In this document: piece after piece, positions 53,074 through 63,183 of the stretch
Layout of the letters: each line of letters opens with the position of its first letter
Numbering within the stretch: position 1 is the stretch's first letter
Source of the DNA: JBKQVT01 sp963804825
GTDB lineage: Bacteria; Planctomycetota; Planctomycetia; Pirellulales; Thermoguttaceae
Reading direction: 5' to 3'
Length of the DNA stretch: 64,000 bases
NCBI GenBank assembly: GCA_963804825.1
Contig: CAWDRV010000004.1
Location: 372,001 to 436,000 of the forward strand
The notes under the pieces: generated by a model
What the model saw: the letters and a program-made list of their open reading frames with translations, nothing else
The model's database searches: none
Told to the model about the DNA's origin: nothing
Translations under genes and position numbers: made by a program

Positions 53074-53703
53074 TCAGGAGTTCTTCAGCACGATGCGGAA
53101 AACGATATTGCCGGCGTCGCGGCATCGATCGATGACTTTTTCGAGCAGCTCGAAGAGGTCCCGGATCACGATCATCTGCCTGACGTCGTATTGGCCGCTG
53201 TAGAGGTCGCCGAGCAGGTTCATCATCAGTTTGTCGGCCTCCCCCTCGTACTGGTGCAACTGGCCGTTCTCCTCCTGGATCCGATTGAGATTCGGCCCGC
53301 GCCGTAGGCGACAGACCATCTGGCACAGGGTATCGGTCGATTTCTGCAAGAGGCCGGCTTGCTGACGGAACACCTCGGTCGAGGCGCCGGCTTGCAGGAG
53401 CAGGAACCGCTGGGCAAACTTCTTGGTCAGCTTGGTGATCCGGGACACGGCGTTGGACAGGTCCTCGATGTCCTCGCGTTCCAGGGGGGTAATCAGCGTG
53501 CTGCAAAGCAGTGCGGTGATCTGCTCGCCGAGTTGCTTTTCCTGCCGCCGGCTCTGGATGAATTTCTTCAGGGTGCGGCCGTCTTCGGGCGCATGGATCA
53601 GCTCGATCAGCGCCAGCACCGACTGCCGCGCCTCCTCGGCGCTCGCCTCCAGGAGGTCGAAGAAACGATGCCCTTTGCTCAGAAAACGCTGGAGAGACAA
53701 CAT
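53074..53703 (-). CDS. DUF47/PhoU-like phosphate transport regulator
   Basis: 209 residues, all helical: LSLQRFLSKGHRFFDLLEAS, EKQLGEQITALLCSTLITPL, EREDIEDLSNAVSRITKLTK and YDVRQMIVIRDLFELLEKVI then DRCRDAGNIVF. The (E/D)REDIxxL and DRCxD(A/V)xNxV patterns define the DUF47 (PhoU-related) family. It forms an operon with the Pit permease, where such proteins modulate transport. A GATAAT box lies 40 bases upstream (minus strand, 53743-53748) with a weak TTGCGG at -35. Confidence 0.88.
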   Translation of the reverse strand: MLSLQRFLSKGHRFFDLLEASAEEARQSVLALIELIHAPEDGRTLKKFIQSRRQEKQLGEQITALLCSTLITPLEREDIEDLSNAVSRITKLTKKFAQRFLLLQAGASTEVFRQQAGLLQKSTDTLCQMVCRLRRGPNLNRIQEENGQLHQYEGEADKLMMNLLGDLYSGQYDVRQMIVIRDLFELLEKVIDRCRDAGNIVFRIVLKNS

Positions 53704-54062
53704 GGAACGAACCGTTGACCAAGGTCGGTAGTGGACACCGTTATTATCTTGGAAATTCGGAACGCCGCAACCCCCGCCACCATCCGCTTCCGGTCAGGCC
53801 CAGAACCCACAAGAACGAGGGGGATTGCGGACAAAGGCTATGAGACGAGCGCTTGCGGGGGTTGACCAGTTCGCGCACGGTTGGACGGGCCCGGGGATTT
53901 ATGACCGCGACGCCTTCCTGCCCGCACCCCCTTGGCCCAGCCGCTTGATCTTTTGCCCGTTGACCTTCAGTCGCACCTTCCGGGCGTTGGTGGCCGGCGA
54001 AAACCGACAAAATGGGCCAGGCTGTGCCAAGAAAGAGTTACGGCGATCTCCGAACACCACTC
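53704..54062. other. Gap between DUF47 and hybrid kinase genes
   Basis: 359 bases. It contains the GATAAT box of the DUF47 operon. Minus-strand frames ending near 53744 and 53899 are Arg/Gly-rich with no ribosome site and are not called. There is no repeat or terminator with a T-run. Confidence 0.4.
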
Positions 54063-56564
54063 CTACCGACCACTGTCCGCGTGCCGCTGGGCGGCAGCCG
54101 CTGCCGGCGGGGGCATGGCGATGCGCTTTGCCAAGGCCACGAGATCGGCCACGGCCGTCTCGATGTCGTCGCACTGCTGGTCGCGCACGAACGCTTCCAG
54201 GCGCCTGGCGGGCTCCGTCAACGCGGCGAATCCCGCCGTCCCCCGGCGCCCTTCAGCCAATGCGCCAGTTGCGCCAACTCCTGGAAATCACGCGTCTGAA
54301 ACGCCTGCTGCATGGTGGCCATCCGCGGTTGCAGCCTTTCGACGAATTCCTGGACGATCTCGCGGAACTCGGGGTCTTCCATCGGAAGCGTGGAGAACAG
54401 CGGCGATTGCGTGGAGGCGGCGGAGACCGTCGGCGAGGAGCGCGCGCCGCCGGCGGGAGCGGAATCCGGCGACGGTTTCGCATCCGCGGCGGCCGCGGGC
54501 GAGGGAGCGTTCCGCTCCCAGCTTCGATCGCTGGCGACCAACGTTTCGGCCACGGTCCGGACGAGCACGTCGGCGTCGACCGGCTTGGTCACGTATCCCG
54601 AGCAGCCCGCGGCAAGGCACTTGTCCTCGTCGCCCTTCATGGCGTGGGCGGTCAGGGCGATGATGGGCACGGCGATCCCCTGCTGCCGGAGCAAGGCGGT
54701 GGCGGTATAGCCGTCCATGACGGGCATCTGCATGTCCATGAGAATCAGGTCGAAGGGATTGTGCATGGCCAGTTCGGCGCCGACTTGTCCGTTCTCGGCC
54801 GTGGTGACTTGCACCCCGACCCGGCGCAGCACCAGTCCGATGAGTTTGCGGTTGGTGTCGCCGTCTTCGACCAGCAAGACGCGGGCGCCGGCCAGCGAGG
54901 GCAGCGGCGCCGGCTCCCTTTTGGGAGTCCGCATGCACTCGACCATCGGGCGCCTCCAGGATCTTGACGTGATCGAGCGAGCCGGTGGCGATGGTCACGG
55001 TGAACACGCTGCCCTTGCCGAGTTCGCTGGAGACGGCGATGTCGCCGCCGAGGGCCTGGGCAATGCGGCGGCTGATCGTCAGTCCCAGGCCGGTGCCGCC
55101 GTGTTGACGCGTCACGGAGGTGTCCGCCTGAACGAACGGATCGAAGATGGCTTGGAACTTCTCCGTGGGGATTCCCGCGCCGGTGTCGATGACCTGAATC
55201 GTAAGGTGCGGATGGGACTTGTTCTGCACCAGCTCGGCCAGTACCTGCACGCCTCCCGTTTTCGTGAACTTGATGGCGTTGCTCATCAGGTTCATCAGGA
55301 GTTGGCGGAACCGCGAGGGATCGGTGCAGATCGTTTCCGGCACCCCGCTCGACCAATGGTAATCGAGGGAAAGCCCCTTTTGCAGGGCCTTGACCCGCAG
55401 CACGGAGATGATCTCGCTGATGATGGCGTGGGGCGAGCAGCGGACTTGTTCGATTTCCAGCCGGTCGGCTTCGATTTTCGACAGATCGAGGATGTCGTTC
55501 AGGAGGGTGAGGAGGTGTTTTCCGCTGGTGTGGATGATATCCAGGTAATCTTCGCGCTCGGCCGCGTTGTCTTCGTCGCCTCCTTTGCGCAGGAGGTCGG
55601 TGAACCCGATGATGGCATTCAGCGGGGTGCGGATTTCGTGGCTCATGTTGGCCAGGAACCGGCTCTTGGCCACGCTCGCTGCTTCGGCAGTCTGCCGGGC
55701 CGTTTTGAGCCCTTTGTTCAGTGTTTGCAGTTCCACAACCATGTGTTCCGATTCGTTGCGGGTGATTTCCGCCTGCTCGACGCGCTGCTCCAATTGCTCG
55801 TGAGACGACTTCAGGTCTTGGGTCATGCTATTGAAGGCTGCGGCGAGTTGCCCCAACTCGTCTTGGCTGTGGATCGCCAGCGAGCAGGCCAGGTCCCCGG
55901 CCGCCACGCGCTGCGTGGCCGCAACCATCTGCCGCAGCGGCGCGGTGACGATCCGCCGCAGCAATACCCAGAGTGCGCCCCCAAGGACCATGATCAGCAG
56001 CAGGACAATGGCGGCGTTGGCGGCAAGGATGCGTCGGCCTACGCCGGCGGCGTCACCGGTGCCGACCGCCAGCCAAAAGCTATAGGAACCGAGCGATTGG
56101 TCGGCATCGAGCGGCACGACAAGCAGATAGAGGCTGCGATCGGGCATATAGACGGCCTTCTCGCCGCGGACGGGGAAAGGCAGGCTGGGGCCGGGAAAAA
56201 TACCGCGGATGTCCTGGCCCCAACACTCGTTCTTGCTGGAGGCATGGACCCTGCCGTCCGGCCGTACGATGAACCAGCCCCGGATGTTTCCGGAATCCGC
56301 CAGCGATTTGAGCATCTCGTAGGGCATGTCTTGCGCCGTCAAGCCGGCGGCGACCTCCTTGGCCGCCATGCGCGCCAACATGAGATTCGCGCGAACGCCG
56401 TCGGTCTGAACGCGGCCCTCTTCTCTGTGGGACAGGTAGTAGACCAGCGCCACGTTCGCGAAGATGACCAGCGTGATGATCACGCCGAAAATCTTGCCGA
56501 AGAGCCCGATATTTTTCCGCTGGGGAAGCACTTTGCCCTCGCAACGGTTAGGGTTTTCCGACAA
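54063..56564 (-). CDS. Hybrid histidine kinase with HAMP, REC and HPT domains (two frameshifts)
   Basis: TM1 (FGVIITLVIFANVALVYYLS) and TM2 (AIVLLLIMVLGGALWVLLRR) flank a roughly 130-residue periplasmic sensor. HAMP and a coiled coil follow. HisKA has FLANMSHEIRTPLNAIIGFT (His near residue 309), and HATPase has LLMNLMSNAIKFT, IDTGAGIP and GGTGLGLTISRRIAQ. Coding shifts near 54948 (an extra C in CCC suspected) into a REC domain (ARVLLVEDGDTNRKLIGLVL, phospho-acceptor in LILMDMQMPVMDG). A second shift at 54240-54244 (one G lost from a run) leads to the HPT domain (LAHWLKGAGG, then TAGFAALTEPARRLEAFV), ending at 54063. Its start overlaps the FIST gene end by 17 bases, so FIST is the probable sensory partner. 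Confidence 0.85.
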
Positions 56565-57951
56565 CGATCAGGGACTCGGCCAGATGGGCACTGACGGAGC
56601 GGAAGCCCGGCAGGGGGCCTTGCTCGCCGATCGTGATCACGCCGAGGAACGGGGCGTCGCCCAGCGCGTTACGGGTCAGCAGCGGCAGCTTGGGCAACTC
56701 CGATTCGGGCACAACTTTGCTGGCCAGCTTGCAGAAGAACATGACGCCGAACGCCGCCTGGTTCTCGCGGATGCCGCCCTGAATCATGGCCAGGCGCGGC
56801 GCTCGCTCGGCGCGGTTGAGCATGGTCTGCCAGTTGCCCGACAACAGGCGTATCTTGCTGCCCTGCTCAATGCCTACGAACAGTTGCAGCGTCTTGCTCT
56901 CCAGACTCTCCGGGCTGGGCACGATCCGTGAGATCACGTAGTTGATCTGGCCTTGCTTGCCCTTGATCTCCTTGGCGGGCGGGTGGAGGGAGGTAAACAT
57001 GGGGGCCTCCCCCAGACCCCGACTCTTGATCGTCTCGTAGAGCTTGCCGCCGAGCCAGCGGTCGTAAACGTCCAGGGCGGGTTTGTTGTCGATCTCGTAG
57101 ATCGTCTTGCCTTTGGAGCGGGTGACGATGCCTTCCTTGTCGGTGACCCGAAAGCCAGACTCGAACGCCCAACCGACCTTTCGGTCGGTAAAGACGGCCG
57201 TCAGCACCAGTCCATCTCTGAAGACCTCGTTCTTGGTAAACTGCCGCCACTTGCCATTCTGGACCTCGTCGCCGGCATTGCCGCCCAGCACCGGGGTATT
57301 TTCACCTACGACGGCGGCGATGCCCGCGAGTACCTTAGCCTCGTCGCCGCGGAGGATCGTGCCGGTCATGAGCACGATGTTGGGCGGAGTGTTGCTAGCC
57401 GGATTAGCATCGCGGATGGCCCGCCGCATGGCCTCGCTGCCGGCCTCTTCGAGCGTCGCGAAATCGTTCAGTTTCACGCCGGCGACGCCGTAGCGCATGT
57501 CCGCTGCACCAGCAACCGCCAGCAGTCCGATAGCACCGTTAGGACTCATGTGTAGCCCATCATTCGTCATAACTCCCATGGCGGAAGTGAGCCCATGAAT
57601 CTTCGCCTTCTCGCCGAACTGCTTCTTCACCTCGTCGAGAACCACGGTGGTGTCGTAATGCACGGTCGGGGCCACGAGGAGATAGGCAACAGGCTCGCCG
57701 TTCAGTGCGGCTCGGGCCTTCTGGGCGGCCTCTCTGACCGCTTGGCGGGGATCGGCCGCGGTGCTCCAACCGCAGGCCACGTGTTGGCCGGGAATCTGCG
57801 AACTGCGCTCGACCGGCGCGGCTGCTGCTGTTTCGGCGGGCGATGTCTCTCGGTTGCGAACACAAAAAGCCCCAACGCCTGCGACGGCGGCGACGGCGGC
57901 AACGCCGAGCAACATCGCGCCGAGCGAGTCGCGCATCTTTTTGCCGTTCAT
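56548..57951 (-). CDS. FIST-domain sensory protein with membrane anchor
   Basis: 467 residues from the ATG at 57951 (an upstream in-frame start would add an unlikely basic stretch). The N-terminal helix LGAMLLGVAAVAAVAGVGAF is a signal or anchor. The FIST N-domain contains VACGWSTAADPRQAVREAAQ, VAYLLVAPTVHYDTTVVLDE, IHGLTSAMGVMTNDG and PVLGGNAGDEVQNGKWRQFT. FIST_C covers ALDVYDRWLGGKLYETIKSR and IQGGIRENQAAFGVMFFCKL to the end. FIST domains are predicted to bind small ligands, perhaps amino acids, and to signal to kinases. The stop overlaps the histidine kinase ATG, suggesting coupled translation and a two-protein receptor. Confidence 0.87.
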   Translation of the reverse strand: MNGKKMRDSLGAMLLGVAAVAAVAGVGAFCVRNRETSPAETAAAAPVERSSQIPGQHVACGWSTAADPRQAVREAAQKARAALNGEPVAYLLVAPTVHYDTTVVLDEVKKQFGEKAKIHGLTSAMGVMTNDGLHMSPNGAIGLLAVAGAADMRYGVAGVKLNDFATLEEAGSEAMRRAIRDANPASNTPPNIVLMTGTILRGDEAKVLAGIAAVVGENTPVLGGNAGDEVQNGKWRQFTKNEVFRDGLVLTAVFTDRKVGWAFESGFRVTDKEGIVTRSKGKTIYEIDNKPALDVYDRWLGGKLYETIKSRGLGEAPMFTSLHPPAKEIKGKQGQINYVISRIVPSPESLESKTLQLFVGIEQGSKIRLLSGNWQTMLNRAERAPRLAMIQGGIRENQAAFGVMFFCKLASKVVPESELPKLPLLTRNALGDAPFLGVITIGEQGPLPGFRSVSAHLAESLIVVGKP

Positions 57952-58348
57952 GGTTGTTTGCTCCCGTCCGTTGACATTGCAAGCCGAGCGCAGGCAAGAA
58001 CCTCCTCGTAGTCGGACCCACACACTCTGGGGTGTGAGCGCCCCGCTCGACCGCCAGTGCTGTTACTGAAACAATAGGTCATACGCCGTTGCGCAGCCGG
58101 ACTGGCTACAACAAGCAGGTCGGGTGGTGACGATTCTGGCGGAATTGCGGTGGGGGGTTGTGGCAGAGCGGATCATCGCTCCGCTGCCACCCGCGCAGGC
58201 GACACCCGCGCAGACAACAGCAGGGCAAGGATTCCACGCGAGGCGACCGCAGCGGGGAGCGCCGGAAACAGAGGGGGGCGGGGGCGCCGCCGCGCGGCTC
58301 ATCGTTGCCGGACGGAACGGGCAACTTTCCCGGTCCTCCGTCGAGGGC
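57952..58348. other. Gap upstream of the FIST gene
   Basis: 397 bases without a gene. It has one stem (GGCAGAGCGGA with TCCGCTGCC, about 58158-58184) and no T-run. The FIST promoter should be here, but no good -35/-10 pair is visible. Confidence 0.4.
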
Positions 58349-59095
58349 TCATTTCTTGTCGGTCCTCGCCTCGGGGTCGGAGGCCGCGATCTTCTCGTCC
58401 GGCACGCCCAGGGCCCGCAACACGCCGACCGCCATGATGGTATCGCCCAGCGGCTGCATGTGAACGCCGTCGCGCGTCAGCCAGGTGTTCCGCTTGGCCG
58501 GTTTCTTCTTCAAGGCCGTCAGGAACATGGCGTGCAGATCGACAAGCTGACACTTCTTCTCGGCGGCAATCTGTTTTTCGGCCTCGACGTACTTGACCAG
58601 CCGCTTGTTGCCTTCCGCATCGGCGTCCTCACTGATGACGGTGGGGGTCAGCAGGATGACCTTGATGCCGGCCTTCTGCGCCGCATCGACCATCTTGGCG
58701 ACGTTCTTCTTGTACTCCGCCAGCACCTTCTCGTCGTGCGGGGCGCCGAGCCGGTGCCACACGTCGTTGATGCCGATGCTGATGGTCACGTAAGCCGGCT
58801 TGAGTTTCACCACGTCCTTGTCGAACCGCGCAACGAGGTCCTCGGCCTTCTGACCGCCGATGCCCTTGTTGATCACCTTGGGAATCTTCTTGTCGGGATA
58901 CTGCTTGGCCAGCACGGCGTCGATGTCGCGAAGATATCCATCTGCCTTGGCTCCACCTTCGGCCGTGATCGAATCGCCGATGGCGACGATCTGTTCGCCG
59001 GGCTTGAGCTGGAACTGTTTGGGGGAATCGGCCGGGACGGGGCCAATCAAGGCCAACGCCATCGTAAAGAGCTTTTGAATCGCGACCATCTGCAT
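58349..59095 (-). CDS. Exported SGNH/GDSL hydrolase
   Basis: 248 residues with a short signal peptide (LFTMALALIGPVPA). The SGNH blocks are IVAIGDSITAEGGAKADGYL (Ser), VINKGIGGQKAEDLVARF (Gly), YVTISIGINDVWH (Asn), and RDGVHMQPLGDTIMA (Asp-His near the C-terminus). These enzymes are lipases, esterases or carbohydrate deacetylases; in this type of neighbourhood a polysaccharide esterase is plausible. The ATG at 59095 follows AGGAGA. The second Lys-rich patch (LTALKKKPAKRNTWL) is close to the active-site Asp. Confidence 0.88.
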   Translation of the reverse strand: MQMVAIQKLFTMALALIGPVPADSPKQFQLKPGEQIVAIGDSITAEGGAKADGYLRDIDAVLAKQYPDKKIPKVINKGIGGQKAEDLVARFDKDVVKLKPAYVTISIGINDVWHRLGAPHDEKVLAEYKKNVAKMVDAAQKAGIKVILLTPTVISEDADAEGNKRLVKYVEAEKQIAAEKKCQLVDLHAMFLTALKKKPAKRNTWLTRDGVHMQPLGDTIMAVGVLRALGVPDEKIAASDPEARTDKK

Positions 59096-59252
59096 CTCCT
59101 GTCTCCTTTGTTAAGCAAGTGCAAGATTCCCTGCGGCGGCCGCGGATTGCGATTCATGCCCGCCGCACATTCCCTTGAGTTTACCCAGATTCGCGGCGAT
59201 TGCAACCGGGGATTAGCGAGGCGAGCGGGATGGGAAAAACCGGCGGCTCGCC

Positions 59253-59285
59253 TTCTAATCCCTAATCCCCAATCCCCAATCCCTC
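59253..59285. repeat. Short tandem heptamer repeat (TAATCCC/CAATCCC)
   Basis: CTAATCCCTAATCCCCAATC and further units run directly after the nrdJ stop at 59290. Imperfect seven-base repeats, GGGATTA/GGGGATT on the coding strand. Confidence 0.75.
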
Positions 59286-59289
59286 TTCC

Positions 59290-62200
59290 TCAGGAGCAGC
59301 CCATGCTGTTGCCGCAGTTGTAGCAGAGGTAGCAGTTGCCGGAGCGGACCGTGATCGCCCCGCAACGGTCGCAACCGGGGGCGTCGGTCTGGAAGCTGGC
59401 GAACTGTTCGTTGCGGGCGGCCTGGCTGGAGAGCGGATCGACCTGGGGCGAAGCGGCCAATCGTTGCGGCGCCGGAATCGTCGCCGTCGCGGAAACGGCG
59501 GCGCCGCTTCGCCTGGCCGCGGCAGCCGGAGCGGCGCGCATGGCGGCGCCGTTGGTCGAGCCGTTGCCTGATACGCTGGCTGTGCCGCCCGCCGCGGCCG
59601 CACCGTTGGTCTTGGCCGTTCCTGGCCCGGCAGCCGGCCCGTCGGCCTTCGTGGCGACGGGCCGCGGCTCTGTTTCCGTGTCTGGGCCGCCGGGCGGGGC
59701 CTCGACGGCCGCGGCGGCCACGCCATGGTTGCTCTCTCCGTAGCCCGGCAGGAACGTTACGCCCAGCCAGCGGAAGATGTAATCGACCAGGCTCTTGGCG
59801 ATGCGGATGTCGGGATTCTTGGTGAAGCCCATCGGCTCGAAGCGGGTGTGCGAGAACTTGTTGACGTACACCTCCAGCGGCACGCCGTATTGCAGGCTCA
59901 TCGAGAACCGCCGTGCCGAAGCAGTCCATCAGGCCGCCGATGGTGCTCCCCTCCTTGGCCATGGTGATGAACAGTTCGCCGGGCCGGCCGTCGGGATACA
60001 GCCCGACGGTGACGTAGCCCTCGTGGCCCGAGACGTTGAACTTATGGGTGATCGACCGCCGGGTGTCGGGGAGCCGCTCGCGGCGGGGCGCGGCGATGGG
60101 TTTCTCGGCCGCCTTGTCGGCGTTGCTCTTGGTCGAGAGCGGCTGCACTTCCTTCGAGCCGTCGCGGTAGATCGCCAGCGACTTCAGCCCCAGCCGCCAG
60201 CCTTCGCGGTAGGCGTCGGCCACGTCTTCCGGCGTGGTGTCCTTGGGCATGTTGACGGTCTTCGAAATGGCGCCGGAAATGAACGGCTGGGCGGCCGCCA
60301 TCATGCGGATGTGGGCCTTCCAGGGAATGGACCGCGTGCCGTTGGCCGGCTGGAAGGCGCAGTCGAAGACCGGCAAGTGCTCGATCTTCAGATCGGCTGC
60401 GCCCTCGATCGTGCCTTCCTTGTCGATGTGGGCGACGATGGCTTCGATCTGCTCGGGCGGATAACCCAGCGTCCGCAGCGCCAGCGGCGCCGTCTGGTTG
60501 ACGATCTTGAGCATGCCGCCGCCCGCCAACTGTTTGTACTTCACCAGCGCGATGTCCGGCTCGATGCCGGTCGTGTCGCAATCCATCATGAAGCTGATCG
60601 TTCCCGTGGGGGCCAGCACGGTGGCCTGGGCGTTGCGGAACCCATGGCGCCGGCCGCGGAGCAGGACGTCGTCCCACAGTTTGCGGGCGGCCTCTTGGAG
60701 GTGCTTGGGAGCGGCCTTGATCTGGTCGGCCTTCTCCCAGTGCATCTCCATCACTTGCAGCACAGCGTCGCGGTTCTCCTCGAAGGCGTCGAACGGCCCG
60801 ACGGCCTCGGCCAGCTCGCTGCTGGTGCGGCACGCCGCGCCGTGCAACAGCGCCGTGATCGACCCGCAAAGCCCCCGCGCCTCGTCCGAGTCGTAGGGCA
60901 GGCCGCTGGCCATGATCAGGCTGCCGAGGTTCGAGTATCCCAGTCCCAGCGGGCGGAAACGATGGCTGTTGGCCGCGATCCGCTGCGTCGGATAGCTCGC
61001 GTGATCGACCAGGATCTCCTGCGCGATGAACACCAGCCGGCAGGCCGCCTGAAAACGCACGGCGTCGAAATCGCCGTCGGCAAGCCGGAACTTCATCAGG
61101 TTGATGCTGGCCAGGTTGCACGCCGAATCGTCCAGGAACATGTACTCCGAGCAGGGATTCGAGGCGTTGATCCGCCCCGAACGCGGACAGGTGTGCCAGC
61201 GGTTGATCGTCGAGTCGTACTGCAAGCCGGGGTCGCCGCACGCCCAGGCGGCCTGGGCCAGGGCCGCAAACATCTCCCGCGCCTGGTACGTCGGACCCTC
61301 CTTGTCCGTATGCGTTACCCAATGCGTCGTCCACGGCCGGTCCGCGACAACCGCCTCCATGAACTCGTCGCTCACGCGGACCGACAGGTTGGCGTTCTGG
61401 AACAGGATCGAATCGTAAGCCTCCAGCGGGTCGTAACCCTCTTGGATCAGCAGCCGGGCCTTCTTCTCCTCATGGTGCTTGCAGCGGATGAACTCCATGA
61501 TGTCGGGATGCCAGTCCTTCAACGATTGCATCTTGGCGGCCCGGCGGGTCTTGCCCCCGCTCTTGACCACCGCCGCGATCTGGTCGTACACCCGCATAAA
61601 CGACAATGGCCCCGACGGCTTGCCCCCGCCCGAGAGCTTCTCCCGGTGCGACCGCAGACTCGACAGGTCCGTCCCCGTGCCCGAACCGAACTTGAAGAGC
61701 ATCGCCTCGCTGCGGGCAAGCTCCATGATGTCTTCCATGTTGTCTTGCACGCTCTGGATGAAGCAGGCCGACGCCTGGGGATATTCGTAGGGGTTCTGCG
61801 GCTGCACGGCCGACCGCGACGCGGCGTCCCAGTGCCAGTTGCACATCGCCCCCTTCACGCCGTACTGGTGATACAACCCCACGTTGAACCAGACCGGCGA
61901 ATTGAACGAGGCGCATTGGTGCAGACACAACCAGGCGAGGTCGCGATAGAAATGCCGGGCATCGTCCGGCGAGACGAAATATCCGTCCTTCAAGCCCCAA
62001 TCGGCAATCGTCCGGCAGACCCGATGGATCAATTGCCGCGCGCTCTTCTCGCGCTCGCCCGTATTGACCTCGCCGTAGAAATACTTGTTGGCCACGACGT
62101 TGGTGGCCAACTGCGACCACGTCGAGGGCACCTCGCAATCGCGCTGCTCGAAAACGACCTCGCCCCCTTCGCCCTTGATGGCCGCCGTCCGCTGCTCCCA

Positions 62201-62476
62201 GGAAACCGTATCGAAGGGATCGGCCGCGTCGGCCGGGCAGAAGACCTCGTCAATCGTGAGCCCCGACGACGTCCGGCCGGGCTTCGCTTGCGCCGGCGGC
62301 TCGGCCGCAGCCTGCGGCTTGGCCGTTTTCAGAGCGTTTTGATCGGCCGCAGCCTGCGGCTTGGCCGTTCTTAGAGTGTCTGGCTCGGCCGCAACCTGCG
62401 GCTTGGCAGTTTTTAGAGCGTTTTGATCCGCGGGTGCAACGGGCGTTTTTGCGGCCTTGGTTTCGAAATAATCCAT
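59290..62476 (-). CDS. nrdJ: Adenosylcobalamin-dependent ribonucleotide reductase (frameshifted)
   Basis: The start at 62476 follows AGGAG. The N-terminus has a Lys/Ala-rich segment with about three tandem copies of a 14-16 residue unit (DQNALKTAKPQAAAEP). The class II core includes NSPVWFNVGLYHQYGVKGAM, FKFGSGTGTDLSSLRSHREK, ASNPCSEYMFLDDSACNLAS and NAQATVLAPTGTISFMMDCD. At about 59906 one extra T (GTTCTC) is suspected. Removing it joins GLMDCFGTAV to SMSLQYGVPLEVYVNKFSHT, the expected continuation. The C-terminus is a Pro/Ala/Gly linker and a zinc-ribbon-like CDRCGAITVRSGNCYLCYNC. It reduces ribonucleotides using coenzyme B12 in any oxygen state. A pair of NrdR boxes precedes it. Confidence 0.9.
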
Positions 62477-62566
62477 GACGGAACTCCTCTTTCCTCATTA
62501 AGCCTGGGCGTCCTTCCCAACATATGTACACTAGTATAGGAAGAATATCGACAAGATCGACCAATT

Positions 62567-62613
62567 ACCCCATATATTGTATTCTACGTCAATACGACCA
62601 CAATATACAGGCA
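62567..62613 (-). promoter_or_regulatory. Tandem NrdR-box operator of nrdJ
   Basis: Two near matches to the NrdR consensus ACACWATATATWGTGT, ACCCCATATATTGTAT (62567-62582) and CCACAATATACAGGCA (62598-62613), start exactly 31 bases apart, three helical turns, as is normal for NrdR operators. They lie 90-140 bases before the nrdJ ATG. A minus-strand TTGACG lies between them, so the repressor would cover the promoter. Confidence 0.7.
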
Positions 62614-63183
62614 CGATGGGTCCAAGTGTACTGGTTTCCGAAGCCCGGTCAATGACCGTGGCAAAAGTTGTCTTAAAGCCGTAACGGCTCGCAAGTTGCG
62701 GCGATTCGGCCCGGCGTGCCGCCGTGACGGTTTTCGGTCGAATCCGGGCCCTAAGTGCTTGCTTTCTCGATGGTTGCGGCGTTTGGGCGATTCACGGAAA
62801 CCTAACGGGCCGCTAACGGGTAATTCACAAGAAAATTTCCCGCTGCCGGCCGGTCTGGCGGTGAAGAGAGGAAAGCGGGAAAGACTGCGAAAACCACCCC
62901 ACCCGATAGCGCACGGGCCGCCCTTCTCACCGGCGCGATCGGGGATGTCCCCGCCGGCAAGGAACGCTCACCGGTTGTCACGAGCAGGATTGTTCGCCCA
63001 ATAAGGGAACTTACCCTGCACCAAGAGCGACTAAGATGGGTGTGAGTTGAGATCGCGAGGGTCGGCATCGAATCGCAGCGGTTGTCGAGGTGGCGCCCCT
63101 TGCTCAAGTGATCGAGGACGCGAGCGGCCAGTCAATAACATACGCTTGAAGCTACCCCATCTCTTTTTTCGGGAGGGTTTCTC
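62614..63183. other. Gap between nrdJ operator and lipoprotein gene
   Basis: 570 bases with no gene. It has a 9-base-pair stem, TTTCCCGCT with AGCGGGAAA, around 62836-62881. On the minus strand, part of this region loosely resembles a cobalamin-riboswitch box but lacks the full set of conserved parts. The upstream sequence of the lipoprotein gene has no clear -35/-10 pair. Confidence 0.4.

Noticed and set aside
53744..54010. Minus-strand frame between DUF47 and kinase genes
   Set aside because: Arg/Gly/Ser-rich, with no start signal and no similarity pattern.
62700..63050. Cobalamin riboswitch upstream of nrdJ
   Set aside because: A partial GGCCGGTCT...GGC box and a 9-base-pair stem are present, but the other conserved cobalamin elements are missing, and the distance to nrdJ is several hundred bases.
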